From assembly GCA_963608705.1 (NCBI GenBank), contig CAVDHB010000041.1:29909-93908 (forward strand): 64,000 nucleotides of DNA, written 5' to 3'. A program made the translations under genes and the position numbers. Source of the DNA: CAVDHB01 sp963608705. Lineage in GTDB: Bacteria; Bacteroidota; Bacteroidia; Bacteroidales; Bacteroidaceae. The notes under the pieces were generated by a model that had not been told where the DNA came from, ran no database searches, and worked only from the letters and a program-made list of their open reading frames with translations. Of the stretch, positions 24,716 to 33,510 are shown piece by piece (position 1 is the first letter of the stretch; each line of letters begins with the position of its first letter).

Positions 24716-24845
24716 AAGGCTGTTTAGTTCAGAATAATCTGATTATAAGCTGATTATATTGTCCTTTTATTGAACTCACCATTTATAATCCAATTCGGTT
24801 GAGATAAAATTTATAATCAGCTTACACTAGCATTTTGTCAGTTTG
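24716..24845. repeat. Spacer with inverted repeats between arrays 2a and 2b
   Basis: AT-rich sequence with ATAAGCTGATTAT (about 24746-24758) facing ATAATCAGCTTA (about 24813-24824), plus further TTATAATC copies. The array at 5209 is also followed by a TGATTAT inverted repeat. Confidence 0.6.
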
Positions 24846-24982
24846 CAAAATCACTAAGTTCAGCCCGTGAGATTACTAAGTTCCGCATGGGAGATTACTA
24901 GGTTTATGATCAAGAGATTACTAGGTTATGGATTATGCGGTTGCTAAGGCTTGTCTCAAGAGACGTGCTAAGTGCGAGTCCA
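24846..24982. repeat. Six further degenerate 23-bp repeats (array 2b)
   Basis: Units start at 24846, 24869, 24891, 24914, 24937 and 24960, spaced 23 bp apart with one 22-bp step. The core GAGATTACTAAG weakens towards the right end, where GCGGTTGCTAAGG and GAGACGTGCTAAG appear. Confidence 0.8.
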
Positions 24983-25272
24983 AAAAGTCACTTATTCTAT
25001 AAATATCTAATGAATAAGATGGATTATATGCTATTCCTGTTTCATTTTGTAAAGACGCTCTACGATTCCATCCTTGGGTATTGCGATTCAGCCTGAACTG
25101 AAATCTGCAATCTCGTGAACGTTGCCTGCATCAATCCACGCATGATTACCAATACCGCAGGAACGGTCGTTTTAATGCTTTTGCTCTGGTACTCTGAATG
25201 TCAGATTCATCATTAAAAATGCGTATATTAACATAAAATAGCATTCGGGGGGTAAATATTAAATATAATGAC
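24983..25272. other. Intergenic region before the SusC gene, no gene seen
   Basis: Sequence between repeat array 2b and the SusC promoter. No ORF or RNA gene is supported. Confidence 0.5.
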
Positions 25273-25280
25273 TACCTTTG
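25273..25280 (+). promoter_or_regulatory. -7 element of the SusC/SusD pair
   Basis: TACCTTTG matches TAnnTTTG. The leader to the ATG at 25390 would be about 100 nt. The -33 region is weak. Confidence 0.55.
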
Positions 25281-25389
25281 CCGCAAGTTCAGACTGTAAA
25301 AGAGTAAAATAACTGCTTGGGTAAAGGTGAAAATAGTTCCTTGGACAGGCTTTAAAAAGAGATATCAACCAATTATTAAAGGTGAGATT

Positions 25390-28300
25390 ATGAACAAACA
25401 AAGAATGTGGTTGGCAGCATGCCTCATCACGGCTTCGGGATGGGCTGCCGCACAAGTACGGGTAACCGGTACTGTGATTAGTGCGGAAGATGGCCAACCG
25501 GTAGTGGGAGCGTCCGTTATCGTTCCCGGAACAAAAGTGGGTACCGTCACCAATCTGGACGGAAAATTCATGCTTACAGTGCCGAAAGGCAGTACAAACG
25601 TTCGTGTGTCTTATCTGGGTATGGTTTCCCAGACGCTTGCGGCACAGGAGCAAATGAACGTGTCCTTGAAGAGCGACGCTCGTTCTCTGAATGAGGTGGT
25701 GGTCACAGCCTTGGGTATCACGAAAGAGAAGAAGTCTTTGGGCTATGCGGTGCAGGCCGTCAGCGGAGAGCAATTGACTGAGGCGGCTAATACGGATTTC
25801 GCCACGGCTTTGCAAGGAAAGGTTTCAGGTGTGGACATCACACCTTCTTCTGGTATGCCGGGTGCTTCTTCACAGATTGTGATTCGTGGTGTGCGTTCCT
25901 TCACGGGAGACAATACACCGTTGTATGTGGTGGACGGAATGCCTATCGCTTCCTCCTCAGACATTGACACAGACCTTCGTAATACGGGTAGTGTGGCCGG
26001 TACAGACTTTGCCAACCGTGGTATTGACATTGATCCTAATGACATCGCCAGCATCAATATCTTGAAAGGACAGGCAGCTTCCGCCTTGTACGGTATGCGT
26101 GCTTCCAACGGCGTGGTGGTCATCACGACCAAAAGCGGAAAAGGTGCGTCCAAAGGTAAACCGACGATTACGGTGAATACCAACCTTGCGTTCAACAAGG
26201 TGTCCACTTTGCCTGAATTCCAGAAAGAGTATGCGCAGGGTGGAATGGATGAGAACGGCAATCTTGTGTACAGTCCTTATTCATCCATGGCTTGGGGACC
26301 GAAGATTTCAGAACTTCCCAATGACCCGACTTATGGTGGTAATACAGACAATGAATATACAAAAGCAGGCAAGCATCCCGGACAGTACTATGTGCCTCAG
26401 CGTGCCGCCGCAGGATTAGATCCTTGGGCGACTCCTCGTGCTTATGACAATGCAAAGAACTTCTTTGACTTGGGCGTAAGCTGGAGCAACAATGTGAATG
26501 TGGCGCAGGCTTTTGATAAAGGTAACTACTCTTTCTCTTTGGGTAATACGACCTCGAATGGTATTATTCCTTCCACAGGTATGGATCGTTATAATGCCAA
26601 GTTGAATGCCACGGCTTACCTGAACAAATACTGGACTACAGGATTCAGCGGCAACTATGTGTGGTCTAAGGTGAAGAAGCAGAGTGTGGGTAATGAGGGA
26701 ATCATGGCAACCGTCTATGGAGTGCCTGCCAACTATGATTTCAACGGTATACCCTCTCATGTGGAAGGTGATCCATACACACAGAACAACTATCGTAGTT
26801 CGACATTTAATAATGCGTATTGGGCTGCGGACAACAACTCCTTTATGGAGCGTTCACAGCGTTTCTTCGGAAACACTTACTTGCAATACAAATCAAATTT
26901 CGGTACGGACAATCATACACTGACTGGAAAATACCAGTTGGGTGTGGATGCGTACAGTACAACGTATAGTGACAGTTATGGCTATGGCGATACGAGCTAT
27001 CCAACGGGATATTCTCGCCAGGACACCTATCAGATTACGGAGCTGAACTCCTTGTTTACATTGACTTATGAGTGGAAAATCAATGCCGACATGGACTTTA
27101 CCGCTTTGTATGGTAATGAGTTGGTAAATAACGAGACACGTTATACGACTGGTATAGGACAGAACTTCAACATCCCTGGATGGAATCATATTTCCAACGG
27201 TACCTTATTCCAAGCGGGACAAACTACAGGGAAAAAACGTACAGTGGGTAACTTCTTGAATCTTTCTTGGTCTTGGAAGAATATGTTGTATTTGAACGCC
27301 ACGGTACGTAACGATATTGTGTCGTCCATGCCGCGGAACAACCGTTCCTTTACCTATCCTTCCGTGTCATTGGGATGGATTTTCACCGAGCTTCCTTTCT
27401 TGAAAGACAATAAAGTTTTGACATTTGGTAAACTTCGTGCTTCGTATGCGGAAGTCGGTATGGCGGGACAGTATATACAGAACCTCTATGCCACGCCTTT
27501 GTATGGAGGAGGTTTCTATGGAGGGTATCCTATACAATATCCCTTTGGTTCCATCACCTCTTATGTGCCTTTCTATAAGGTGTATGACCCGAACTTGAAA
27601 CCGCAGAATACTAAGTCTTATGAGCTGGGTGTGGATTTGACTTTCTTTGATGGCTTGTTTGATATTAGCTATACCTACTCCCGTCAGAATGTGAAAGACC
27701 AAATCTTCGAAGTTCCTTTGGATGGTTCTACAGGGTATCAGGAAATGGTGACCAATGGTGGTAAGATTCATACAAACTCTCATGAGTTAAGCGTGAATGT
27801 ACATCCGGTTCGCCAGCGTAATGTGGATTGGTCGTTCGGCTTCAACTTCTCGAAGATAGACAATTATGTAGATGAGTTGGCTCAGGGCGTGAACAGTATT
27901 ATGCTGGGTGGCTTTGTGACACCACAGGTGCGTGCGGGTATCGGAGACAAGTTCCCTGTGATTTATGGTAACTCTTATTTACGTAATGACAAAGGACAGA
28001 TTGTAGTGGATGCAAATGGTATGCCACAAGCCGGACCTGCACAAGTTATTGGCAAGGTCTCTCCTGATTTCCGCTTAGGCTTTAACACGACTTTGTCGCT
28101 TTACAAGTTCAAGCTGACAGCCGTTCTTGACTGGAAACAAGGTGGTCAGATTTACAGCGGAACGAAAGGTGTGCTGGATGTATACGGAGTGTCTAAACGT
28201 ACCGAGGAGTTCCGTAACAAGAAAGAATTCTTGTTTGAGTTGCCGGCTGTGAAAGAAGACGGCACCCCGAATGACATCAAGATTCCGGGCAGCGCCGCAC

Positions 28301-28578
28301 AAGACTATTTCATGGCATTGAACAACATTGATGAGTCAAGCGTGTTTGATAATTCTTTTATTAAACTGCGTGAGATTTCGTTGAGCTATCCGGTTGTGGA
28401 TAAGAAATGGTTGCATATTACAGCCAATGTCTTTGCCCGTAACCTTATCTTGTGGTCGCAGCTCAAAGGTTTCGACCCGGAGGCTTCTTTGGGTAACAAT
28501 AACATGGCCGGTGCCTTCGAGCGTTTCTCTTTGCCGGGAACCGCTACTTATGGCTTTGGTCTTACATTCAAATTCTGA
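25390..28578 (+). CDS. SusC/RagA family TonB-dependent outer-membrane receptor
   Basis: This 1062-residue protein has a signal peptide (MNKQRMWLAACLITASGWAAAQ), a carboxypeptidase-regulatory-like domain (about 24-100; VRVTGTVISAEDGQPVVGA), the SusC signature LNEVVVTALG, and a plug (DFATALQGKVSGVDI ... QIVIRGVRS ... PLYVVDGMPI). A C-terminal barrel ends in YGFGLTFKF, with the terminal Phe used for barrel assembly. It imports large ligands, usually glycans or peptides, together with the SusD-like lipoprotein 12 bp downstream. The ATG at 25390 starts the signal peptide; 25327 would put a poor extension before it. No enzyme gene is attached, so the ligand is open. Confidence 0.95.
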   Translation: MNKQRMWLAACLITASGWAAAQVRVTGTVISAEDGQPVVGASVIVPGTKVGTVTNLDGKFMLTVPKGSTNVRVSYLGMVSQTLAAQEQMNVSLKSDARSLNEVVVTALGITKEKKSLGYAVQAVSGEQLTEAANTDFATALQGKVSGVDITPSSGMPGASSQIVIRGVRSFTGDNTPLYVVDGMPIASSSDIDTDLRNTGSVAGTDFANRGIDIDPNDIASINILKGQAASALYGMRASNGVVVITTKSGKGASKGKPTITVNTNLAFNKVSTLPEFQKEYAQGGMDENGNLVYSPYSSMAWGPKISELPNDPTYGGNTDNEYTKAGKHPGQYYVPQRAAAGLDPWATPRAYDNAKNFFDLGVSWSNNVNVAQAFDKGNYSFSLGNTTSNGIIPSTGMDRYNAKLNATAYLNKYWTTGFSGNYVWSKVKKQSVGNEGIMATVYGVPANYDFNGIPSHVEGDPYTQNNYRSSTFNNAYWAADNNSFMERSQRFFGNTYLQYKSNFGTDNHTLTGKYQLGVDAYSTTYSDSYGYGDTSYPTGYSRQDTYQITELNSLFTLTYEWKINADMDFTALYGNELVNNETRYTTGIGQNFNIPGWNHISNGTLFQAGQTTGKKRTVGNFLNLSWSWKNMLYLNATVRNDIVSSMPRNNRSFTYPSVSLGWIFTELPFLKDNKVLTFGKLRASYAEVGMAGQYIQNLYATPLYGGGFYGGYPIQYPFGSITSYVPFYKVYDPNLKPQNTKSYELGVDLTFFDGLFDISYTYSRQNVKDQIFEVPLDGSTGYQEMVTNGGKIHTNSHELSVNVHPVRQRNVDWSFGFNFSKIDNYVDELAQGVNSIMLGGFVTPQVRAGIGDKFPVIYGNSYLRNDKGQIVVDANGMPQAGPAQVIGKVSPDFRLGFNTTLSLYKFKLTAVLDWKQGGQIYSGTKGVLDVYGVSKRTEEFRNKKEFLFELPAVKEDGTPNDIKIPGSAAQDYFMALNNIDESSVFDNSFIKLREISLSYPVVDKKWLHITANVFARNLILWSQLKGFDPEASLGNNNMAGAFERFSLPGTATYGFGLTFKF

Positions 28579-28590
28579 TACTTTACAGTT

Positions 28591-30219
28591 ATGAACATAT
28601 CATTCAAGAATATAAAAGTCCTGTCTTTTGCCGCTATGTTGGCAACGGGTGCGTTGGTGGTTACTTCCTGTTCGGAAGATACCATGGACCGTATCAATGA
28701 GGATATTGACAATCCGCACGATGTGGAGTCTAAATACATTCTGACAGACGCAATCACGTCCACGGCTTTCAGCAATGTGAGTGGAGATTTCAACACCTAT
28801 TTTGGACTCTATGTGGAACATGAGGTAGGAATCTACAATCAGTTGTATTATGCGGAGACTCGTAAGAGCGATGTGTATGTTTCCTCTACTTTCGAAAATG
28901 TATGGAATGGAATTTACGGTACGTTGATGTCTTGCCGTACGATTATTCAGAAATGCTCTGAGGGTGGTAGTGAAGCTGGCAATAATCAACTGAAAGGAAT
29001 GGCAGAAGTGTTGGCTGCACTGAATACGGGAGTCATTACGGATGCCTTCGGTGACGCTCCTTTCAGCGAGGCAGCTTTGCCTTTGAAAGATGGCAAGCCT
29101 CAATTCATGAATCCGAAGCTGGATAGCCAGAAAGAAATCTATGCGGGTATTATCAAATACTTGGATGACGCTATCGCTGACTTGCAGAAAGAGTCTACCG
29201 GAAAGGCTGGATCTCAGGATATTCTATTCAACGGTGATGCTGGAAAATGGTTAAAGCTCGCTTATGGTTTGAAAGCCCGTTACACAATGCATGCCCTCAA
29301 TGTGGCGGAAGACAAGACGGCAGCGTTGAATACGGTCATTGATTGCTGTCAGAAAGCCATCGGTAACCAAGCTGACGAGGCGGCTTTCGCCATCTATGAC
29401 GGAAGTACGAACAACAATCCTATCTCCGAACTTTTCTATGAGAGGGATTGTTTCGGAGGCAGTCAGAGTCTGGCTGATAAGTTGGTGGCCAATAACGATC
29501 CTCGTGCGTCATACGGTTTTGTGACTCCTTATTATAAAGTAGGTAATGATTATCAATGTAAGCAGGTAACTCCTGATGTAGCTAAAGATTTTGCGAACAT
29601 GGCTCCTAATGGAGGGAATATCGACCATGACAATGGTACCGTGTATAATACGCCTGTATTCCTCTATGACAAAGCGGCTCCTACCTTCTTGCAGAGTTAC
29701 CATGAAATCAAGTTCCTTGAAGCGGAGGCTTATACTCGTTTAGGGAACAAGGCGAAAGCCGCAGAGGCTTTGAAAGAGGGTGTAACTGCAGGCTTGGACA
29801 ATTTCAATAAGAGTATCAAACAGGCAGCCAACGGTCAATATCTTGGCATAGAAATGCTTAACGCTGAAGGTAACGCTGCGGCTGTAAGCATGGACGAATC
29901 CATTATTTCCGCTTATGCGAACAAGATAGCAGGCGAATATAATGCCGCTTCCTCTCTCGATGCACAGCTGAAAATCGTGATGCTTCAGAAATACTTGGCT
30001 TTCTGGAACGCTAATGGAGAGTCTACGGAGTGCTACAACGATGTGCGCCGTTTGATGGCGGAAGGTCACAAGGACTTCTATGGATTGCAGAATCCGGGCA
30101 AGTTCCCCTTGCGTGCTCCTTACGGGGGAGTAACGGCTAATCCGAATGTGCAAGCCGCCTTTGGCGATGGCCAGTACGTGTTCTCTGAGAACGTATGGTG
30201 GGCCGGTGGCTCACGATAG
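28591..30219 (+). CDS. SusD/RagB-like surface lipoprotein (SusD-like_2 type)
   Basis: This 542-residue protein has a lipoprotein signal peptide with Cys27 (VVTSC) followed by acidic residues (SEDTMD), as in surface-exported Bacteroidetes lipoproteins. The helical TPR-like body with FENVWNGIYGTLMSCR, WLKLAYGLKARYTMHALN and FLEAEAYTRLGNKAKAAEAL matches the SusD-like_2 branch rather than classical SusD. It forms the ligand-binding lid over the SusC barrel encoded just upstream. A strong terminator follows, so the pair is a two-gene unit. Ligand unknown; this branch is not restricted to glycans. Confidence 0.92.
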   Translation: MNISFKNIKVLSFAAMLATGALVVTSCSEDTMDRINEDIDNPHDVESKYILTDAITSTAFSNVSGDFNTYFGLYVEHEVGIYNQLYYAETRKSDVYVSSTFENVWNGIYGTLMSCRTIIQKCSEGGSEAGNNQLKGMAEVLAALNTGVITDAFGDAPFSEAALPLKDGKPQFMNPKLDSQKEIYAGIIKYLDDAIADLQKESTGKAGSQDILFNGDAGKWLKLAYGLKARYTMHALNVAEDKTAALNTVIDCCQKAIGNQADEAAFAIYDGSTNNNPISELFYERDCFGGSQSLADKLVANNDPRASYGFVTPYYKVGNDYQCKQVTPDVAKDFANMAPNGGNIDHDNGTVYNTPVFLYDKAAPTFLQSYHEIKFLEAEAYTRLGNKAKAAEALKEGVTAGLDNFNKSIKQAANGQYLGIEMLNAEGNAAAVSMDESIISAYANKIAGEYNAASSLDAQLKIVMLQKYLAFWNANGESTECYNDVRRLMAEGHKDFYGLQNPGKFPLRAPYGGVTANPNVQAAFGDGQYVFSENVWWAGGSR

Positions 30220-30312
30220 CATAAAGGTCTTTTCCCATGTGCGCCTGTGAAGGTGCGGGAAGGACTGACAGAGATTTTAATTCTCTCTTTTTTAAATGAA
30301 CTATTTAAAGGG

Positions 30313-30342
30313 AAGGCTGCGTCGGGAGACGTGGCCTTTTCG
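30313..30342 (+). terminator. Terminator after the SusC/SusD pair
   Basis: AAGGCTGCGTC (30313-30323) pairs with GACGTGGCCTT (30328-30338), with two G-T pairs and loop GGGA, followed by TTCGTTT. Confidence 0.75.
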
Positions 30343-30376
30343 TTTGCCCTTTACTGGCGGATTGGAGAAAATGTTG

Positions 30377-30384
30377 TATCTTTG
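30377..30384 (+). promoter_or_regulatory. -7 element of mnmA
   Basis: TATCTTTG matches TAnnTTTG, 58 bp upstream of the mnmA ATG. The -33 box is not clear. Confidence 0.6.
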
Positions 30385-30442
30385 CATCCGTCTATAGAAC
30401 GACTTGTAAAGGTTGGGGATGAAACGATAATTAGCGAAGCAC

Positions 30443-31510
30443 ATGAAAATAGCTGGATTGATTTCCGGGGGAGTGGACAGCTCTGTGGCGGTCTATAAGT
30501 TGAAGGAGATGGGGTTCACACCTTCTCTTTTCTATATCAAGATTGGGCCGGACAAGGATACGGAATGGAACTGCTCTTCCGAGGAAGACTTGGAAATGGC
30601 CACGGCTGTGGCGCGTAAATACGGCTGTCCGTTAGACGTGGTGGATTGCCATAAGGAATATTGGGAGCAGGTGGTGGACTATACCATGGAGAAAGTGAAG
30701 AACGGATTGACTCCGAATCCGGACGTGATGTGCAACCGGCTCATCAAGTTCGGGTGTTTCGAGGAGAAGGTGGGACATGAGTTCGACTATATCGCCACGG
30801 GACATTACGCCACCACTACACAGCGGGATGGTTTGACATGGCTTTCCACAAGCCCCGATCTAGTAAAAGACCAGACGGACTTTCTGGCGCAAATCACTTA
30901 TTTGCAGGTGAAGAAGCTGATGTTCCCTGTGGGAAACCTGCTGAAGCATGAGGTGAGGGAAATCGCCGAACGGGAACACCTTATCAACGCCAAGCGGAAG
31001 GACAGTCAAGGCATCTGCTTTCTTGGCAACATAAATTATAATGAGTATATCGCCCGTTATTTAGGTGAGAAACCAGGCCCGATAGTGGAGTTTGAGACGG
31101 GAAAGAAGCTCGGTGAGCATAAGGGCATTTGGTTTCATACGATAGGCCAGCGTCATGGACTGGGGCTGGGCGGAGGTCCTTGGTTTGTGGTGAAGAAGAA
31201 CGTGGAGAAAAACATCGTCTTCGTTTCCAAGGGATATGACCCACGCACCGCTTACAAAAGCGAGTTCCGTTTGCGGGATTTCCATTTCATCACAAAAAAT
31301 CCTTGGGAGGATAAGAAAGGGGAAGAAATACCTATTACATTCAAAATACGCCACACGCCGGAGTTTAACACGGGACGGATTGAGAAGGAAGGTGAGGAGT
31401 ATGTGGTACGGTCTGACAAACCTGTGCACGGTGTGGCGCCAGGGCAGTTCGGAGTCATTTATGACGAAGCGCACCACCTGTGTTTTGGCAGTGGAGAAAT
31501 TACGCTTTGA
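30443..31510 (+). CDS. mnmA: tRNA 2-thiouridine(34) synthase
   Basis: This 355-residue enzyme makes 2-thiouridine at the wobble base of tRNA Lys/Glu/Gln, using ATP and sulfur passed from carrier proteins. The PP-loop SGGVDSSVAVYKL is at residues 6-18. The two catalytic cysteines lie in NPDVMCNRLIKFG and SQGICFLG. The HTIGQRHGLGLGG stretch and the C-terminal beta domain (VHGVAPGQFGVIY) are typical. The start at 30443 gives MKIAGLISGGVDSS, a normal family N-terminus. Confidence 0.95.
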   Translation: MKIAGLISGGVDSSVAVYKLKEMGFTPSLFYIKIGPDKDTEWNCSSEEDLEMATAVARKYGCPLDVVDCHKEYWEQVVDYTMEKVKNGLTPNPDVMCNRLIKFGCFEEKVGHEFDYIATGHYATTTQRDGLTWLSTSPDLVKDQTDFLAQITYLQVKKLMFPVGNLLKHEVREIAEREHLINAKRKDSQGICFLGNINYNEYIARYLGEKPGPIVEFETGKKLGEHKGIWFHTIGQRHGLGLGGGPWFVVKKNVEKNIVFVSKGYDPRTAYKSEFRLRDFHFITKNPWEDKKGEEIPITFKIRHTPEFNTGRIEKEGEEYVVRSDKPVHGVAPGQFGVIYDEAHHLCFGSGEITL

Positions 31511-31639
31511 TTGAGTGGAAATTACGTGGCGTGGAAAGAGAACTGTCATTTCTTGCACTTCTCATGTAAAGAGAAACTTGAGTGAAGGTAGCTAAATTGC
31601 GGTGATTGAGCTAAAAAGCGGGAATTTTTCATGGGTTTA

Positions 31640-31671
31640 TTTGTGTAACTCGGAAAAATCCCCTAAATTTG
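31640..31671 (+). promoter_or_regulatory. Promoter of the rpmB-rpmG-DUF4295 operon
   Basis: TTTG (31640-31643), a 20-bp spacer and TAAATTTG (31664-31671) form a consensus Bacteroides promoter. It leaves a leader of about 45 nt and rules out a start at 31669 for L28. Confidence 0.8.
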
Positions 31672-31722
31672 CAGGCTGTTATCAAGAAGGCAAGAAATAA
31701 TACAATTAAAGTACATAGAACG

Positions 31723-31983
31723 ATGTCAAGAATTTGTCAAATTACCGGTAAAAGAGCACAGAGAGGAAACAATGTTTCTCACTCTAAACGTAGAACACGT
31801 CGTCTCTTCAAAGTGAACTTATTCGATCGTAAATTCTATTACGCTGAGCAGGACTGCTGGATTCAGCTCCGTGTCAGTGCTTCAGGTTTGCGTATCATCA
31901 GCAAGCTCGGTCTCGACGCTGCGTTGAAGCGTGCGGTAGACAAGGGATATTGCGATTGGAAGGAAATCAGAGTAATCGCTTAA
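31723..31983 (+). CDS. rpmB: 50S ribosomal protein L28
   Basis: This 86-residue protein of the large ribosomal subunit begins MSRICQITGKRAQRGNNVSHSKRRTRR, the standard L28 N-terminus. The ATG at 31723 is set by that start and by the promoter just upstream. It is followed 19 bp later by rpmG, the order usual in Bacteroidetes. Confidence 0.97.
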   Translation: MSRICQITGKRAQRGNNVSHSKRRTRRLFKVNLFDRKFYYAEQDCWIQLRVSASGLRIISKLGLDAALKRAVDKGYCDWKEIRVIA

Positions 31984-32002
31984 TTAAAGGAGGAAAGTTA
32001 TA

Positions 32003-32191
32003 ATGGCTAAGAAAGCAAAAGGCAATAGAGTGCAGGTTATTCTTGAATGCACTGAGCAGAAGAACAGTGGACTGCCCGGAAACTTCCGTTATGTGACCAC
32101 TAAGAACAGAAAAAATACACCTGAGAGACTGGAATTGAAGAAATACAATCCCATCTTGAAGAAAATGACTGTGTACAAGGAAATCAAATAA
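32003..32191 (+). CDS. rpmG: 50S ribosomal protein L33
   Basis: A 62-residue L33 protein: MAKKAKGNRVQVILEC, a central YVTTKNRKNTPERLELKKYNP and the end MTVYKEIK are family hallmarks. The four-Cys zinc ribbon of some L33 proteins is absent, so this is the zinc-free form. It sits between rpmB and the DUF4295 gene. A purine-rich AGGAGG precedes the ATG by about 11 bp, unusual in a phylum that mostly lacks Shine-Dalgarno sites. Confidence 0.96.
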   Translation: MAKKAKGNRVQVILECTEQKNSGLPGNFRYVTTKNRKNTPERLELKKYNPILKKMTVYKEIK

Positions 32192-32203
32192 TTGCAATAG
32201 AAT

Positions 32204-32362
32204 ATGGCTAAGAAAGTAGTGGCAACCCTCCAGGAGGGTAAGAACGATGGACGTACCTATTCCAAGGTAATCAAGATGGTACGCTCCAAGAAAACCGGTG
32301 CTTACGTTTTCGATGAGGAAATGGTGCCGAACGACCAGGTAAAAGAATTCTTCAAAAAGTGA
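32204..32362 (+). CDS. DUF4295 family small basic protein
   Basis: This 52-residue protein (MAKKVVATLQEGKNDGRTYS ... MVPNDQVKEFFKK) is encoded 12 bp after rpmG. It matches the Bacteroidetes-restricted DUF4295 family, which sits next to L28/L33 in this phylum. The basic composition and ribosomal context suggest a ribosome-associated role, but this is inference. It is short and easily missed by ORF calling; a terminator follows 23 bp after its stop. Confidence 0.9.
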   Translation: MAKKVVATLQEGKNDGRTYSKVIKMVRSKKTGAYVFDEEMVPNDQVKEFFKK

Positions 32363-32385
32363 TTTTTAGGAATATCGCTATATAG

Positions 32386-32420
32386 AAGCCCCCTTGTCTG
32401 TAAGATGAGGGGCTTTTTTA
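32386..32420 (+). terminator. Terminator after the ribosomal protein operon
   Basis: AAGCCCC (32386-32392) pairs with GGGGCTT (32409-32415), with an inner CTT/AAG pairing, and is followed by six T. Confidence 0.88.
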
Positions 32421-32477
32421 TGCCTTGCAGGCTGACTTTTTGAGAGCGATTCTTCGGGATGTTACGATTTATACGTA

Positions 32478-32485
32478 TCTTCGCG
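32478..32485 (+). promoter_or_regulatory. -7 element of the ftsY-rimO-HU operon
   Basis: TATCTTCG is one base off TAnnTTTG and lies 59 bp before the ftsY start. The -33 box is not clear. Confidence 0.45.
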
Positions 32486-32544
32486 AAAAGCTGTCGCTAT
32501 GCGTTGGCTTGTCGTGAATTACGTAATTGATAATCTGAGTATAT

Positions 32545-33510
32545 ATGGGTTTATTTGGCTTATTCTCTAAAAAGGAGAAGAACACGCTTGACGAAGGTTT
32601 GCAAAAGACCAAACAAAGCGTGTTCGGGAAAATTGTACGTGCCGTGGCCGGAAAGTCCAAGGTCGATGATGAGGTGTTGGACAACTTGGAGGAGGTACTT
32701 ATCACGTCGGACGTGGGAGTGGACACTACGTTGAAAATCATAGACCGCATCCAGCAACGGGTGGCGAAAGACAAGTATGTCGGCACGGACGAGCTGAATA
32801 ATATTCTGAAGGATGAGATTGCCGCCTTGCTTGCGGAAAACAACTCTACTGACAATGAGTCTTTTGCTTTGCCGAATGACCGTAAACCGTACGTAATACT
32901 CGTGGTCGGTGTGAATGGAGTGGGTAAGACGACTACCATAGGCAAGTTGGCGGCCCAGTACAAACAGGCTGGATACAATGTCTATCTTGGTGCGGCGGAC
33001 ACTTTCCGCGCTGCTGCCGTGGAGCAGTTGTGTATCTGGGGTGACCGTGTGGGAGTGCCAGTGGTGAAACAGCAGATGGGAAGTGACCCTGCTTCTGTGG
33101 CGTTCGACACCTTGCAGTCTGCCAAGGCGAACAATGCGGATGTGGTGCTGATTGACACGGCTGGACGTCTGCATAACAAGATTAACCTCATGAATGAGCT
33201 GAGCAAGATAAAGAATGTCATGAAGAAGGTATTGCCTACTGCTCCAGACGAGGTGATGCTGGTGCTGGACGGTTCTACCGGGCAAAACGCTTTTGAACAG
33301 GCGCAGCAGTTTATGAAAGCCACCGAGATCAATTCTTTGGCCATCACCAAACTGGACGGTACGGCCAAGGGTGGTGTGGTGATTGGTATCTCTGACCAGT
33401 TCAAGATTCCCGTGAAATATATCGGACTGGGGGAGAAAGTGGATGATTTGCAGTTGTTCAACAAACGGGAATTTGTGGATTCGCTCTTTGGCGGAAAGAA
33501 ATTGAAATGA
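32545..33510 (+). CDS. ftsY: Signal recognition particle receptor FtsY
   Basis: This 321-residue SRP GTPase docks SRP-ribosome complexes at the membrane. It has an N-terminal helical N domain (to about residue 95) and a G domain with G1 GVNGVGKTTTIGKLA (about 121-135), DTFRAAAVEQL, DTAGR (about 205) and TKLDGTAKGG (about 272-281). It lacks the long acidic A domain of E. coli FtsY, beginning MGLFGLFSKKEK, normal in Bacteroidetes. Its stop overlaps the rimO start (ATGA). Confidence 0.97.
   Translation: MGLFGLFSKKEKNTLDEGLQKTKQSVFGKIVRAVAGKSKVDDEVLDNLEEVLITSDVGVDTTLKIIDRIQQRVAKDKYVGTDELNNILKDEIAALLAENNSTDNESFALPNDRKPYVILVVGVNGVGKTTTIGKLAAQYKQAGYNVYLGAADTFRAAAVEQLCIWGDRVGVPVVKQQMGSDPASVAFDTLQSAKANNADVVLIDTAGRLHNKINLMNELSKIKNVMKKVLPTAPDEVMLVLDGSTGQNAFEQAQQFMKATEINSLAITKLDGTAKGGVVIGISDQFKIPVKYIGLGEKVDDLQLFNKREFVDSLFGGKKLK

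Noticed and set aside
24463..24982. CRISPR array
   Set aside because: The repeats are contiguous 23-bp units without unique spacers of constant length, and no cas genes are present in the window.
30247..30498. 83-codon plus-strand frame before mnmA
   Set aside because: It covers a terminator and the mnmA promoter and overlaps the mnmA start in another frame.
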